Of a DNA stretch of 64,000 nucleotides, positions 54,184 through 64,000 are shown piece after piece (positions within the stretch are counted from its first letter, which is position 1; every line of letters starts with the position of its first letter). The position numbers and the translations under genes were made by a program. Source of the DNA: Primulina eburnea. Taxonomy: Eukaryota; Streptophyta; Magnoliopsida; Lamiales; Gesneriaceae. The stretch is taken from NCBI RefSeq assembly GCF_022965805.1, contig NC_133114.1, forward strand, positions 3,556,761-3,620,760. Direction: 5' to 3'. The notes under the pieces are model-generated. The model saw only the letters and a list, made by a program, of their open reading frames with translations, ran no database searches and was not told the DNA's origin.

Positions 54184-55314
54184 CTAGAATATCGTCGATA
54201 ATACCACAACAAACTTGTCTAGAAATGGTTTAAACACTCTGTTCATGAGATCCATGAATACTGCCGGAGCGTTTGTTAATCCGAATGGCATCAATGTGAA
54301 CTCATAGTGTCCATACCTTGTCCTGAACGCTGTCTTTGGGATATCGTCTGATTTGACCTTCAATTGGTGGTAGCCTGACCTTAAGTCAAGCTTGGAAAAG
54401 ACTGAAGCTCCTTTGAGTTGGTCAAACAAGTCATCTATCCTTGGAAGCGGATACTTGTTTTTGATCGTGATCTTGTTCAGCTCTCTGTAATCGATGCACA
54501 TCCTCATGCTTCCGTCTTTCTTCTTTACAAATAGGACAAGAGCTTCCCACGGAGATGCGCTTGGTCGGATTTGCTTCTTGTCCAACAACTCTTGAAGTTG
54601 CTCTTTGAGTTCTTTCAACTCTGTTGGAGCCATTCGGTATGGTGCTTTTGAGATTGGTGTAGCATTGGGCACTAAGTTAATCTCAAATTCCACTTCGCGA
54701 TCGGGAAGTTCGCCAGGGAGTTCTTCAAGAAAGAAATCCGGGAATTCTTGTACTACCGGAATCTCTTCTAGCGTAAGTGCGGTTTCTTTCTTTACCTCGC
54801 TTAACATAGCTAGGTAAACTTCTTCTCCACTTTTCATGGCTTTCCAAGTTTGAGAAGCAGAAAGAAGAGTCTTTCGTTCTTTAGTCTTACCATGAAATAA
54901 GAGTTTCTCTTGGTGCGGAGTTTGGATGGTTACCGTCTTTCCATGACAGTCTACTACGGCATGATTCTTGGCTAACCAATCCATTCCAAGAATTGCGTCG
55001 AATTCCACCATGTTTAGTTGAATAAGGTTTGCCTTGAAATTCTGAGCTTCTATGAGAACACCAATATCCCGATATAGAGTGCGAGTTTCTAAAATTCGAT
55101 TTGCAGGGGTTGCTACTCTATATGGTTCTTCTAAGTTATCAGGCTTAGCTCCTAGCTTCTTGGAAAATCTCTTAGACATGAATGAATGCGTAGCACCACA
55201 ATCAAATAACACATAAACAGGTATATTATTGATTAGAATGGTACCGGCTACTACATCATTTGACTTGTCCGCCTCTTCTTGAGTGATAGCATAAACTCGA
55301 GCATTTGGCTTGTT
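54184..55314 (-). pseudogene. Chromovirus protease and RT palm
   Basis: Protease-like [13 protein letters not shown] (Asp-Cys-Gly instead of the usual Asp-Ser/Thr-Gly), then RT with [33 protein letters not shown] and [19 protein letters not shown] one-base deletion near 54200 breaks the frame exactly at the catalytic I-D-D box. Confidence 0.9.
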
Positions 55315-55656
55315 TTACTTAGGCTTGTTTGGAGTTGTTCCTCCTGCTGGTCCGTTCCTTGGATCTGGAAGAGGACATTGAGCAATGCGATGGTCCATCT
55401 TTCCACAACGGAGACAAGCTCCAGAATTCCTATGACATTCACCAGTGTGTGTGAATCCGCAAGTTTGGCACTTGACTCCTTCTTTGTTTGATTGAGAAGA
55501 AGTGGTTGCTTTGGATGAAGCACTAAATTGGTTGCTTGCAAACCTAGGCCTCTTGAATTGCTGGCCCGATTGGTACTGGCTTGGCTGAGGACGTTTGAGT
55601 TTGTTCTCGCCTTCACGCCTCTTGATGTCATTCTCAGCCCTGATGGCGGCTCCCAA
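55315..55656 (-). pseudogene. Chromovirus Gag zinc-knuckle segment
   Basis: Cysteine clusters CQTCGFTHTGEC and CLRCGKMDHRIAQC. A TAA at 55317-55315 interrupts a frame that otherwise continues into the protease. A frameshift near 55655 separates it from Gag. Confidence 0.88.
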
Positions 55657-56449
55657 TCAATTCATCAAAACTATTGGGCTCGATAACGGCAAGGGCAGAT
55701 TGAATACGGCTGTTCAATCCCTTCTTGAAGCGATGCATCTTCAAGGCTTCATCTCCCATGATGGTTGGGGAGTAAGTTCCCAACGAGTGGAACTTGGACG
55801 AATACTCCACCACTGTCATGTTTGGTTCTTGAACCAAGCTTTCAAATTCTGACAGCTTTTGCACTCGAACTGCTGTCGGAAAATACTGCCTCAGGAATGC
55901 CTCTCGGAACCTTTGCCAAGTGGTAGGTCCCGCCTCTAACATAGCTAGTGAGACTCCTTCCCACCATTTGGCAGCTTTATCCACAAGATAAGGTGTAATC
56001 ACCTCTACTCTGATCCTTTGGGGAACCTCAAGTAGTCGAAGATGATTTTCCACCTCTTTCAACCAATTCTGTCTGACCTCTGGATCGGTGCTTCCATCGA
56101 AGTTAGGAACTTGTTGTTGTTGCCACCACCACCTCTGGATCGGTGCTTCCAGCCACCACCACCACCTCTTGAAATCGAAGTTAGGAACTCTTGCTCTTCG
56201 GAGGGATTCATAATGTTGTTTAGTCTCATTCTGAGCTAGAGGTGGTGGTGGTGGCTGGTTAGCATTAGGGTTCACTAACCCTTGTAACGTGGTTGCCACA
56301 ATCGTGGCTATAGCCATTAAATCCACTTGGCTGAGGCCAACTGCTGGTGGCTGTTGTTGTTGTTGTTGTTGTTCATTCTCATCATTTTGGTTATTGTTGT
56401 GGTTGCCGTAGCGAGGATTGCGATTGTTTCTAACTGGTCGTCCGTCCAT
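55634..56449 (-). pseudogene. gag: Chromovirus Gag, N-terminal part with Trp-rich insertion
   Basis: Starts MDGRPVRNNRNPRYG, then a Gln run and the capsid region (NWLKEVENHLRLLEVPQ, KAAKWWEGVSLAM, FREAFLRQYFPTAV). Near residues 90-115 a short segment is duplicated and carries Trp runs (KRWWWWLEAPIQRWWW). At the DNA level, GAAGTTAGGAACT and CCTCTGGATCGGTGCTTCCA each occur twice in 56085-56185. Ends early through a frameshift. Confidence 0.88.
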
Positions 56450-57307
56450 TTCCTACATCCAAAAGCATAAGGGCAAAGGTTCAGAAATAAGCTCAAGAAT
56501 ATAGGTTGAGTTATAGACAAATACTGGAATGAACAAAATCAGTACTGTCTATACAATTAACAGCAGAAATAGCTCAAAAATTTTCAGTCTCAGAATTACG
56601 TGAAAAATTTACTAAAAATCCTTGACATCAAGAACATGAATCGTACCAAGTTTGGTGTAAAAATACTAAGCCATTTGGAAATGAAAATTGCTCAAAGTTT
56701 GAAAATGTTGAAAAATTCCACGAAAATGATGATATCACTATCTAAACGATGGATTTTGGGCTTCATCGGTGGTGCTAGAACGATGAATGGTTCTAGGTTA
56801 GGTTCTCCTCGTCGAGAGCTTTCCAACGCCTACTTTTAATAGTAAAAATTCCTCCTGGATCAAAAGTTATGGCCGTTTGAAATTTGCGCGAAAAACACTT
56901 CAACTTCTATGCCATTTGCAAGGTCTACTGCATTTGCTTGCTGGAATACACTGTCTAATGCAATTCTGATGCTACTGAAATCAATCTGCTGCTTTTCCAG
57001 CACTATTAGAACCAGTCTGCTGCATTCCGAGTCTACTGGCTCAGTTTTCTGCATTCAGATCTACTGGTTTCCAGCTACTGATTCTGGTTTCCATCTACTG
57101 ATTATGGTTTCGGCTACTGGTTTCTATCTACTGGTTCTGGTTTCGGCTACTGTATTCTGATTTCCTTCTCTACTGATTTTCCTAACTGTACGTAGTTAGT
57201 CTATCCTTTCAGTAGCTTATTTCAGTAACTTTCAGGACTTATTTTCAGAAGTCTATAAGAACTTATTATTTCTAGTTCCTCCTCCCCAGATTATGAAACC
57301 CGGTTCT
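56450..57307 (-). repeat. Chromovirus leader with imperfect tandem repeats
   Basis: Non-coding leader between PBS and gag. 56990-57175 holds many imperfect copies of an 18-20-bp unit of the type CTACTGGTTCTGGTTTC. Confidence 0.75.
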
Positions 57308-57319
57308 GCTCTGATACCA
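57308..57319 (-). promoter_or_regulatory. Primer-binding site, initiator tRNA-Met
   Basis: TGGTATCAGAGC on the minus strand, six bases from the LTR. Confidence 0.9.
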
Positions 57320-57325
57320 CTTCAA

Positions 57326-58481
57326 TGTCACGCCCCAGGACGGGGGCTGGTTGACACCGGCGTTGCTCTCAAATATTACATTCGAAAACAACAAGCCTCA
57401 GAAGTACAGAATTTCAGAAACCCGTCTTTTATTCATAATAATCATTGTCTGTTACAACTCAATGACAAATGTTTTACAGCGGAAATGTAAAACCATAAAA
57501 TTATAATGTCTGAACAGATGCAGCGGAAAATAAAACATAAATCAGAACTAAGAACAACGATCTTCATCACCAGCCCCAAAACTGACGTTGCTCCTCTTCT
57601 TCTATCAACTCTTCCTCGTTCTTATCTGAGATGGGTTTGGTGGGTGAGTGACATGATTGTCACTCAGTAAGCAGGGGCGGGAATAACTCCCAGTTTTCGA
57701 AACCGTTTTCATCAGAAACAGTAATACAATAATATACAGAAAACTCGTATTTTCATAAGAGAAATCAGAATTCAAAATTTGCAGGCTTCAGAACAGAAAT
57801 CAGAATTAGTAAGCACTGAACACGTTAGTGGATTTCATGGCTAAACTAATATCAGTCCCATATATGTTCTCTCCTCTAAGGGGTAAGGCCAGAATCAGAA
57901 TCAGAATTCAGAAATGTTCAGAATATATATTCCTACCATTAGTTCACTAGGGAGTTTCAGTGCTTCAAAATCAGAAATCAACATACAGAAACTGAACTTT
58001 AACACAGAATTATCAAACAGATTTCAAGATATTTATATGTAAGCCCACTTACAGTAGTTTGCTTAGAGGTTTCGGTTGAAGTCTGGAAATATCCTTTCTC
58101 TCGCCACTGGTTTCTACTGCTCGAAATTCAGCACCCTCTTAACTCGAAAATTCAAGAGATAACTCAGGATTTGTGTAACACCAATTTCAGAGACTTGAGA
58201 GTGTTATTTATAGGCTGAAATCTGACTGTTAGGCTCCCTATGAATGGTCGTAATCTGCATTTAACAGCCTTGATTCTATTTTAAATGCTTCAGTTACAAG
58301 TCCAAGCTGAATCAGTAATTGTCTGCTGCTTTCTCGCTCTTCTGCTGCTGGATTCTGTCTGCTGGAAAATACATGTCTGCTGGAAAAATACCAGCTTCTG
58401 AAATATTATCTTCTGCTGGAAATTTTGGCTTCTGCTGAAATTTGCTAGCTGCTGCTACTGCTGGAATTTCAGGTTCTCACA
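57326..58481 (-). repeat. 5' LTR of the chromovirus (1,156 bp)
   Basis: Matches 50746-51889; followed by an ACTTA duplication. Confidence 0.93.
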
Positions 58482-58569
58482 ACTTAGATCACTTTATTGA
58501 GTCCTTTATTAGATAGCTTGTCCATGTACAATTAATTAAGTTATGTGAGCCCAATAAATAATTCCAACA
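58482..58569 (-). repeat. 3' LTR of the decayed copia, proximal part
   Basis: Starts TGTTGGAATT at 58569 on the minus strand, right after a purine tract (CAAGTGGGAGAT), and is cut by the chromovirus. Confidence 0.75.
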
Positions 58570-59029
58570 ATCTCCCACTTGGGCCACATAAGTTATCCGG
58601 ATATTGTACATGCAAAAACTGGATTGAGCTCTTGCTATCTAAACCAAAATATTCCTTAACAATCTGGTCTATCAATTACACCAATATTGAACCAAAGCAG
58701 TCATCGCTACATTTAAAATCACTAGACCCATCAATGATCACAATATTAGCATAATCAATAACATAGATCAAGTATGGATGTGTAGCATGGAAATACATAA
58801 ATGTGATCTCAAAATAAAACCTGAATTTCCAACTGGTCCTCCTAATGACTCAAAGAGTCCAATAATAGACTTTCAACCAAATACTAAACCGCAATGAAAC
58901 TCATCACTTTATTTCAGAGTAATTCAAATAAACCTTAGTCTGTACAGAAACTCAAATCATGTCAAATGAGTCAATGCTTAAACCAAATACAAACTCCCAC
59001 TGTACATGCATATTAACTATATGGACAAC

Positions 59030-59420
59030 ACCAATGTGTGTCACATGCCCAAAAATCTTGGGTGGCCAACCCATGACAAACGCATCCGCAATTATAGAGT
59101 TTGCAATAACATGCTCAATTAACACACAATCACTCTAAATTATTTCCTTCCAACTAGAAACTTCCTGTCAATATCTTTTGACTTTGACAAGTTTCAGTTG
59201 TTCTTTAAATATAATATAGCGGTTTTATTATCACAATTGATCATCAATGGTTTCTTAGACCAATGATCATTACCGGTGATAAAATCCCGCAACTTTATTC
59301 GGAGTCCAAATATCCAACTATTTCCAAATGTCAGATTTCCGATGTGTGAGCATAAAATCCTCAGTTCACTTTATGTACCGCATAACCCGATTAATAATCT
59401 GATATCGGGTTTCTTAAATA
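59030..59420 (-). pseudogene. Worn copia RNase H tail
   Basis: Minus-strand pieces match the end of copia RNase H: LRDFITGND, CDNKTAILYLKNN, then a GLPPKIF/HVTHMGV-like end spread over frames. Integrase and RT are missing between this and gag. Confidence 0.55.
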
Positions 59421-59895
59421 TCTGTCCAAGATTCTAATGATGTTCACAATATCTAAACAATATTCTCTATAAATCCCAATGAAATTACCACCTGATAAAA
59501 TTTATATCACCACATATGTGGACATAAACATCAATATATTTTTCTCAATGTTGACTTTACAATATACTCACTCCCACTAAAGTCAACATACGAAATTAAT
59601 TTGCATTTAATTTCAAAATTTCATGCATGCATAATGTCAATGTCATTTAAAATATTGATGTTCCATTTATCAAGCTTATCAATCAAGAAACTCATACCAA
59701 ACATATTTGAATTTCAAAAAATTGAAAATACCACAGGGATAAAGGAAAAACTTGATTTGTCCAAACATGAAACTAAAATCAAATTTAGTTTTTTTTTTTC
59801 AAATTCAAATACCAGAAAATAAAAAAAAATCAGTTCCTAAAAAAAATAACACCAACATTTTTATTGTCATTATCCATAAGATGTATATTTCACCA
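59421..59895. other. Remnant between copia gag and RNase H tail
   Basis: AT-rich sequence; no recognisable pol domain. Confidence 0.4.
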
Positions 59896-60837
59896 TCAGT
59901 TGACAACCGGCTCTTTAGGCAACCCTTTCTTTGCACGCCAATTGGCGTATTTGGGACAATCCTTCTTCACATGCCCATCAGTCCTTTTGCAAAAGAAACA
60001 AGTGATCACTTTATCTTGTTTCTGTTGCTCCATATGCTGTGAAGTCCCAGAGTTTCCTTCCTTATTGCTCCATTTCATTTTCTTATTGATGCAATTACCT
60101 TGATAGTTAGATGCCAAGTGAGAAATTTCAATCACATCTTGTTTCAATCTCTCCTCCTCCTGAATGCACTGCGCATAAGCTCATTCAAAATCCACTTTTC
60201 CTTCTGGGTATTATAACTTATTTTGAATTGATTAAATTGCGCAGGCAGAGAGATCAAGACTAAATGCACGACTATGTCTTCCGACAATTCCAACTTGAAT
60301 GCTTTTAGTCGAGTCACAAGATTTGACATTTCCATTATGTACTCCCTTATGTTCCCTTTCTCTTTGTACCGCATTGAGACAAGTTTATTCAGAATAGTAT
60401 TTTTCTCGACCTTTTCGTTTGCAGTAAAACGATCTGCTATTTGAGTAAGGAACTTTTTTTTTTTTGGCATCATTTTCTTCAGGAATTGCACCCCCTATAG
60501 TATCTGGAATGGAATGTTTCATAATCATCAGACTCATGCGATTTGATCGCTCCCACTTTTCCAAAGAACCCTTTTGATCAGCAGTTCCTGAACTGGTCAA
60601 AAGTACGGGGCGATCTTCCCTTAGCGCATAGTCCAAATCCATGCAGCCGAGCACTATCATAATATGCTCTTTCCATTTCTTGAAGTTTGAGCCATTAAGT
60701 ACTGGAATGTTGTTTAGATTGGCAGATATAGAAGATGCTATAGCAAAATAGAACAAAAAACTCACACTAAAATATAGTCCATGAATATATTTGAAATAAA
60801 TCATAAAATTTAAGCATGATGGTGGTAGTGGGCCCAT
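59896..60837 (-). pseudogene. gag: Copia Gag broken by frameshifts
   Basis: Three overlapping frames read in order: NNIPVLNGSNFKKWKEHIM; then LVSMRYKEKGNIREYIMEM with SLPAQFNQFKISYNTQ; then a CCHC knuckle CFFCKRTDGHVKKDC. The frame changes at a poly-A run near 60460 and near 60150. The real N-terminus is probably close to NNIPVL, not the first Met. Confidence 0.8.
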
Positions 60838-60929
60838 AAATAAAAAGAGTACCTAGCACGACATTGATATTTAGTCTTTGAACAAAAATAACAATTTGTA
60901 AGTGGTACACTTCAAATATCATGGTTATT

Positions 60930-61440
60930 AAATATTGATAATAAATCCGGCCAACAATATGTCTTTCTTTGGACCGACAATTACATGCATGGATAAATCC
61001 GAAATTATCACATATTTAGTACCACATATTGTGCTAAAATTTGGCTAGAAAATGGCCTTCCTTTGGGCCGATCATTTTTCGCATAAATTTAACACAGATT
61101 AATATCATATAATGTGTCTATAATCTGGCAAAAAAATAATCTTCCTTTGGGCCGATTAATTTCTGCATAGTTTTGACACGCTTTAAGACCACATAATTAT
61201 GTGCTTATAATCTGGCCAAAAAATAACCTTCCTTTGGGCCGGCTATTTTTCGCATAGATATAAATGCACTTGAAAAAGATATACTGAATCTAAAATCTGG
61301 CCAGAAAATAATCTTCCTTTGGGCCGATTAATTTCCGCATAGATCTAGATGCACTTTAAAATCGTCTATTGTGTTTGAAATTTGGCCAAAAAATAGTCTT
61401 CCTTTGGGCCGACTAGTTTTTCGCATAAATTAAAACACAA
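60930..61440 (-). repeat. Tandem repeat in the copia leader (about 87-bp unit, six copies)
   Basis: Each unit contains TCTTCCTTTGGGCCGATTA (plus strand) preceded by ATCTGGCCAAAAAATA and followed by TTCCGCATA. Copies near 60950, 61040, 61130, 61220, 61305 and 61390. Confidence 0.88.
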
Positions 61441-62456
61441 TTTATTTTGAACTTGAACAATATCTACATATCTCAAAAAATCACTTTATTAACATATAAT
61501 TTAAATTTAACCAAATTTGAGATACAAGATATCAACTTAAATTAAATTTTCACAAGATAATTTAATTTACTTGAATTGGGCCAAATAGAGCATGGAGACC
61601 AAATTTGTAAGAAATAAAATATTTGCACCTCATAATTATTCATCCACAAATATTTTATCGAAATAAACGAAGATGATAAAATAATGAATAATTCCATATT
61701 AATTTTATTTCATGCAATTAAATCTTGAAATGATCGAATTTAATTTTACAAATCAGAATTGAGGAAGTCAAAATTGAATAAATGGTCAAAATTTTGGATT
61801 TCAAAATTTTGGCAACCAAACAAGGCCTTAAATTCAACCCAAAAAATCGAAACCCTAACCCAAAATCGCGCAGCAGCCGCTAGCCGCCGCCGCCCGAACT
61901 CCGACCAACTGTCGAGAAAAGACGACCCATAAGGTGGCGACCACATTAGAACAGAATCCGATCAAAATCAGGCCGGAAATCGGCCGGAATATGGCCAAGA
62001 AAAAAAAAATCGCATGAACTCGCGCATCATGAAGAAATCTCAACCAAATTCGATCGGTACAGAAGCTTTTACGGCTAATGGATGGAGGTTTATGGGGCGA
62101 AAAAGTGTGAAGAACAAAACGCCTAAGGATTCACCGCCGAAAATGTGCCGGAGAATGGCCGATTTGCCGAAATCCGGCGACCCATACCAAAAAAACGAAA
62201 ATCGGATTTCGATTTTTATTTTTTATTTTTTAAAAAAAATCGAAAATAAATCTGAATTTTGGATGTAAAATTCGAAAATACTAGATTCAAAGAAAATAAA
62301 TTTATTCAGATCCAAATTCAGAAAATTTTAAGAAAAAAATTAGATCTGAATCCAAAATCTTTATATACTAGAAAATTGCATCAGATTTGGAAATAAAACA
62401 TACTTTTCTTTTTCGATCCATCAATAAACAAAATTCTCATAATTCAACATGAACGT
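61441..62456 (-). other. Rest of the copia leader
   Basis: AT-rich DNA with a GC-rich patch at 61860-62180. No gene could be supported. Confidence 0.45.
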
Positions 62457-62469
62457 GGCTCTGATACCA
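62457..62469 (-). promoter_or_regulatory. Primer-binding site, initiator tRNA-Met
   Basis: TGGTATCAGAGCC on the minus strand. It abuts an LTR end at 62470 that does not match the copia 3' LTR. Confidence 0.8.
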
Positions 62470-63194
62470 TGCAACGCAGCGGATTATTGCTAACTTTTCC
62501 AACCCTTGTGCGGGTAGACTTGCACACTCAAGCTTATCACCCTCTCACGTTTTTTATCACACTTGTGTTTGATTATATTTTCTGAATATAACTCACTCAA
62601 GCCAAGCAAGCAAGAATGATAACAATGGCAAACGAGATTACTAGGCAAATCTGCCCAACCTTGCACTAACACAATAGTTCACAATACAAGGAAATAATCT
62701 GCCAATGGCTTGCACACAAAAAGGCTTAGCACTCGTGCATCCTCAAGCCTTGTGCAACTCATGGCCTATATAAACGAAATACAAGGCAACAATATCAGAT
62801 AAACTCGAGTAACTGCCCCTAGAACCGCCAACAGTCAAGCCCAACTGTCATGTCTGGATAAGAACAAGCCTAATTGTTGCCAGATTGCATGCTTGTCTTC
62901 CTGCCACTTGTCCTAGATGTTGGCCAAAAGTCCCAAACGTCCATACAACTGCCCAAACATCAGATTCAAGGCTTACACGTGTCCAAGGCATTAACCAACT
63001 CGAGTTGACTTGCTTGCACAGCCAAGTCCAAGTTTTCCAACACTTAGCTGCCTCTAGCACACCCTGCCAAATGTGCTAGTCGTTTATATACTTAGCCGAT
63101 CCAACCCAACCGATGCCGCATGCACTCGGAAACATGCCACAATGTTCCGCACAAACATCATGGCTCAAATACTTAGTAAATCACGGATGTAACA
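62470..63194 (-). repeat. LTR (725 bp) between a PBS and a chromovirus pol end
   Basis: Minus strand: starts TGTTACATCC at 63194 directly after a purine-rich GGTGGGGGAGGTTTG, so it acts as the 3' LTR of the chromovirus to its right. It ends GCTGCGTTGCA at 62470, directly before a PBS, so it also acts as a 5' LTR for whatever lies to its left. Confidence 0.7.
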
Positions 63195-63470
63195 AACCTC
63201 CCCCACCCGATGAACTCGACGTCCTCGTCGGGGCTGTAATCAATCCTGTTGATTCTAAGTACTTTTCAATGGCATCCTCAAACTGCCACAAATTGACATT
63301 TCTTTCCCAAATTGCATCTTCTTCGGCTTCGCCTTCCCACTGAACCAAGTAATCTGTCCTTCGATTCTTCTTACTTTGGCCCAACAATTGCGACAACCGT
63401 TGACAGCAGGAGGGGGGAGAATCTCATTCAAAAATCTTCGTCTAATGAGGATTTTAATCACATTAATTGC
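63181..63470 (-). pseudogene. Chromovirus pol C-terminus (chromodomain tail)
   Basis: Reads TDYLVQWEGEAEEDAIWE, then VNLWQFEDAIEKY and the ending TRTSSSSGGGGLLHP. The last codons overlap the polypurine tract and LTR start, as in Reina-type chromoviruses (from memory). Upstream, the pol is missing or frameshifted. Confidence 0.75.
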
Positions 63471-63734
63471 TAAAAATCAATCATACAAACGAGTATGCGG
63501 CTCATAGGATTTATTCTATCCTACTCATGTGGACATTGCCCCGTAATAAGATGGATGACCAAGATTTGTCCATGTATATAAAGGACCCACTTTTTTGTTT
63601 GAAATTGTATGTGTGGCAAGATCTTACCCGTTGAAATGAAGTGAGGGTAAGACCCACATATATAAGATCTCATCTACCGGCTCATAGAACTAGAAAATCC
63701 AATGTAATTAATTCTTTCTAATTTTATTCCTTTC
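63471..63734. other. Unassigned sequence with TATA-like motifs
   Basis: TATATAAAGG near 63575 and CATATATAAGA near 63658, plus two copies of CGGCTCATAG (63498, 63680). No ORF. Confidence 0.3.
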
Positions 63735-63845
63735 CTTTCTTTTTTTTTTTTATTACAACACACTGGGAAGAGGGATCAAACCCGGGGAGGGGAGCCAGCT
63801 AATCCGGCGGGGTGAGATCACTGGGCTACAAGCCCGGTCTCAATT
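63735..63845 (-). mobile_element. tRNA-derived SINE
   Basis: On the minus strand: an A-box-like GTAGCCCAGTGATCTC, then a B box GGGTTTGATCCC about 45 nt later, then CCAGTGTGTTGTAAT and a poly-A tail of 12 or more. This is the order of a plant SINE. Confidence 0.7.
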
Positions 63846-64000
63846 TTTTTTTCTTCAAAATATTACAATTATCACAATTTCATTTCGCCACCTTATATTA
63901 TTAGCTCATGATTATCATTTAGTAACATACAATACACATTTTGAAAGATGGCGTGTCTGCCAGCTCAGACGATGCGCACCACTGCGCATTTTAGTGATAA
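63846..64000. other. Right edge, nothing recognised
   Basis: AT-rich sequence ending in a short GC-richer piece (CAGACGATGCGCACCACTGC); no call. Confidence 0.3.

Larger units (their letters stand above)
50746..58481 (-). mobile_element. Chromovirus (Tekay-like) Ty3/gypsy element (7.7 kb)
   Basis: LTRs at 50746-51889 and 57326-58481, perfect ACTTA duplications (50741-50745, 58482-58486), a tRNA-Met PBS and a polypurine tract. Gag, PR, RT, RNase H, INT and a C-terminal chromodomain follow in order on the minus strand. Frameshifts and stops break the polyprotein at about six places. The LTRs differ by some 20 small changes by eye, including an 18-bp indel near 58368, so it is older than the 16398 and 32924 elements. 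Confidence 0.95.
50356..62469 (-). mobile_element. Decayed copia element split by a chromovirus
   Basis: Minus strand: PBS (62457-62469), a 1.6-kb leader with tandem repeats, broken gag (59896-60837), a fragment of RNase H (about 59030-59420), polypurine CAAGTGGGAGAT, then a 3' LTR. The LTR runs from 58569 (TGTTGGAATT) to 50356 (TCTCCAACA) and is interrupted by the 50746-58481 element. It lies inside the DUF829-like gene. Most of pol is gone. The expected 5' LTR is not where it should be (see 62470-63194). Confidence 0.75.

Noticed and set aside
62014..62268. 84-aa ORF in the copia leader
   Set aside because: Short, Lys-rich, in a GC-rich patch of the untranslated leader; no motif.

Overview
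The window looks like repeat-rich nuclear DNA of a flowering plant. Nearly every base belongs to a recognisable transposable element: Ty1/copia and Ty3/gypsy LTR retrotransposons, hAT DNA transposons, a TRIM, a MITE and tRNA-derived SINEs. These are nested in one another and in two broken host genes. Several accessory ORFs recall, from memory only, hypothetical proteins common in Gesneriaceae/Lamiales genomes, so a Lamiales host is plausible but not shown. I see no rRNA or tRNA gene, no CRISPR array and no intact host gene.

Layout. 1-13938 (-): a large Sirevirus-like copia element; its right LTR, PBS, gag and pol are present and its left LTR lies outside the window. Its pol is split at 4801-9128 by a hAT transposon with an intact 713-aa transposase, matching terminal repeats and a perfect 8-bp target duplication. 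Downstream of pol lies an accessory module: a sense-strand ORF of at least 508 codons (1-1526) and two tandem, paralogous antisense ORFs (2125-2523, 2850-3272), each about 57-59 bp behind a TATA box. 13939-16397: a decayed copia relic and a SINE-like piece. 16398-24382 (+): a complete 8-kb gypsy-type element with near-identical 2,220-bp LTRs but only a damaged gag and no pol. 24388-25943: the 5' end of another copia. 25944-28714: a broken B3-type gene split by a 2.2-kb solo LTR related to the preceding element. 28715-31619: mostly nothing callable. 31620-32615: a solo copia LTR of the first family. 32877-47830: a small non-autonomous hAT-like element filled by a 14.4-kb Athila-type gypsy element (32924-47372), itself carrying a 1.4-kb solo LTR. 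47960-48612: a MITE and an inverted TRIM cluster. 48613-50225 (-): remains of a DUF829/TMEM53-like hydrolase gene. 50356-62469 (-): a decayed copia split by a 7.7-kb chromovirus (50746-58481). 62470-63470: the LTR and pol end of another chromovirus. 63735-63845: a SINE.

How the parts work together. Most insertions carry perfect target duplications, so the order can be read: host genes, then older copias and the small hAT, then gypsy, Athila, Sirevirus and the autonomous hAT, then solo-LTR formation. The feature I consider most novel is that three unrelated LTR families here carry arrays of short, strong inverted repeats in the U3 part of the LTR, upstream of the TATA region. The Athila element repeats the same hairpin module internally, upstream of its env-position ORF and ahead of a possible 5'-UTR intron. 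The second candidate system is the bidirectional accessory module of the Sirevirus-like element.
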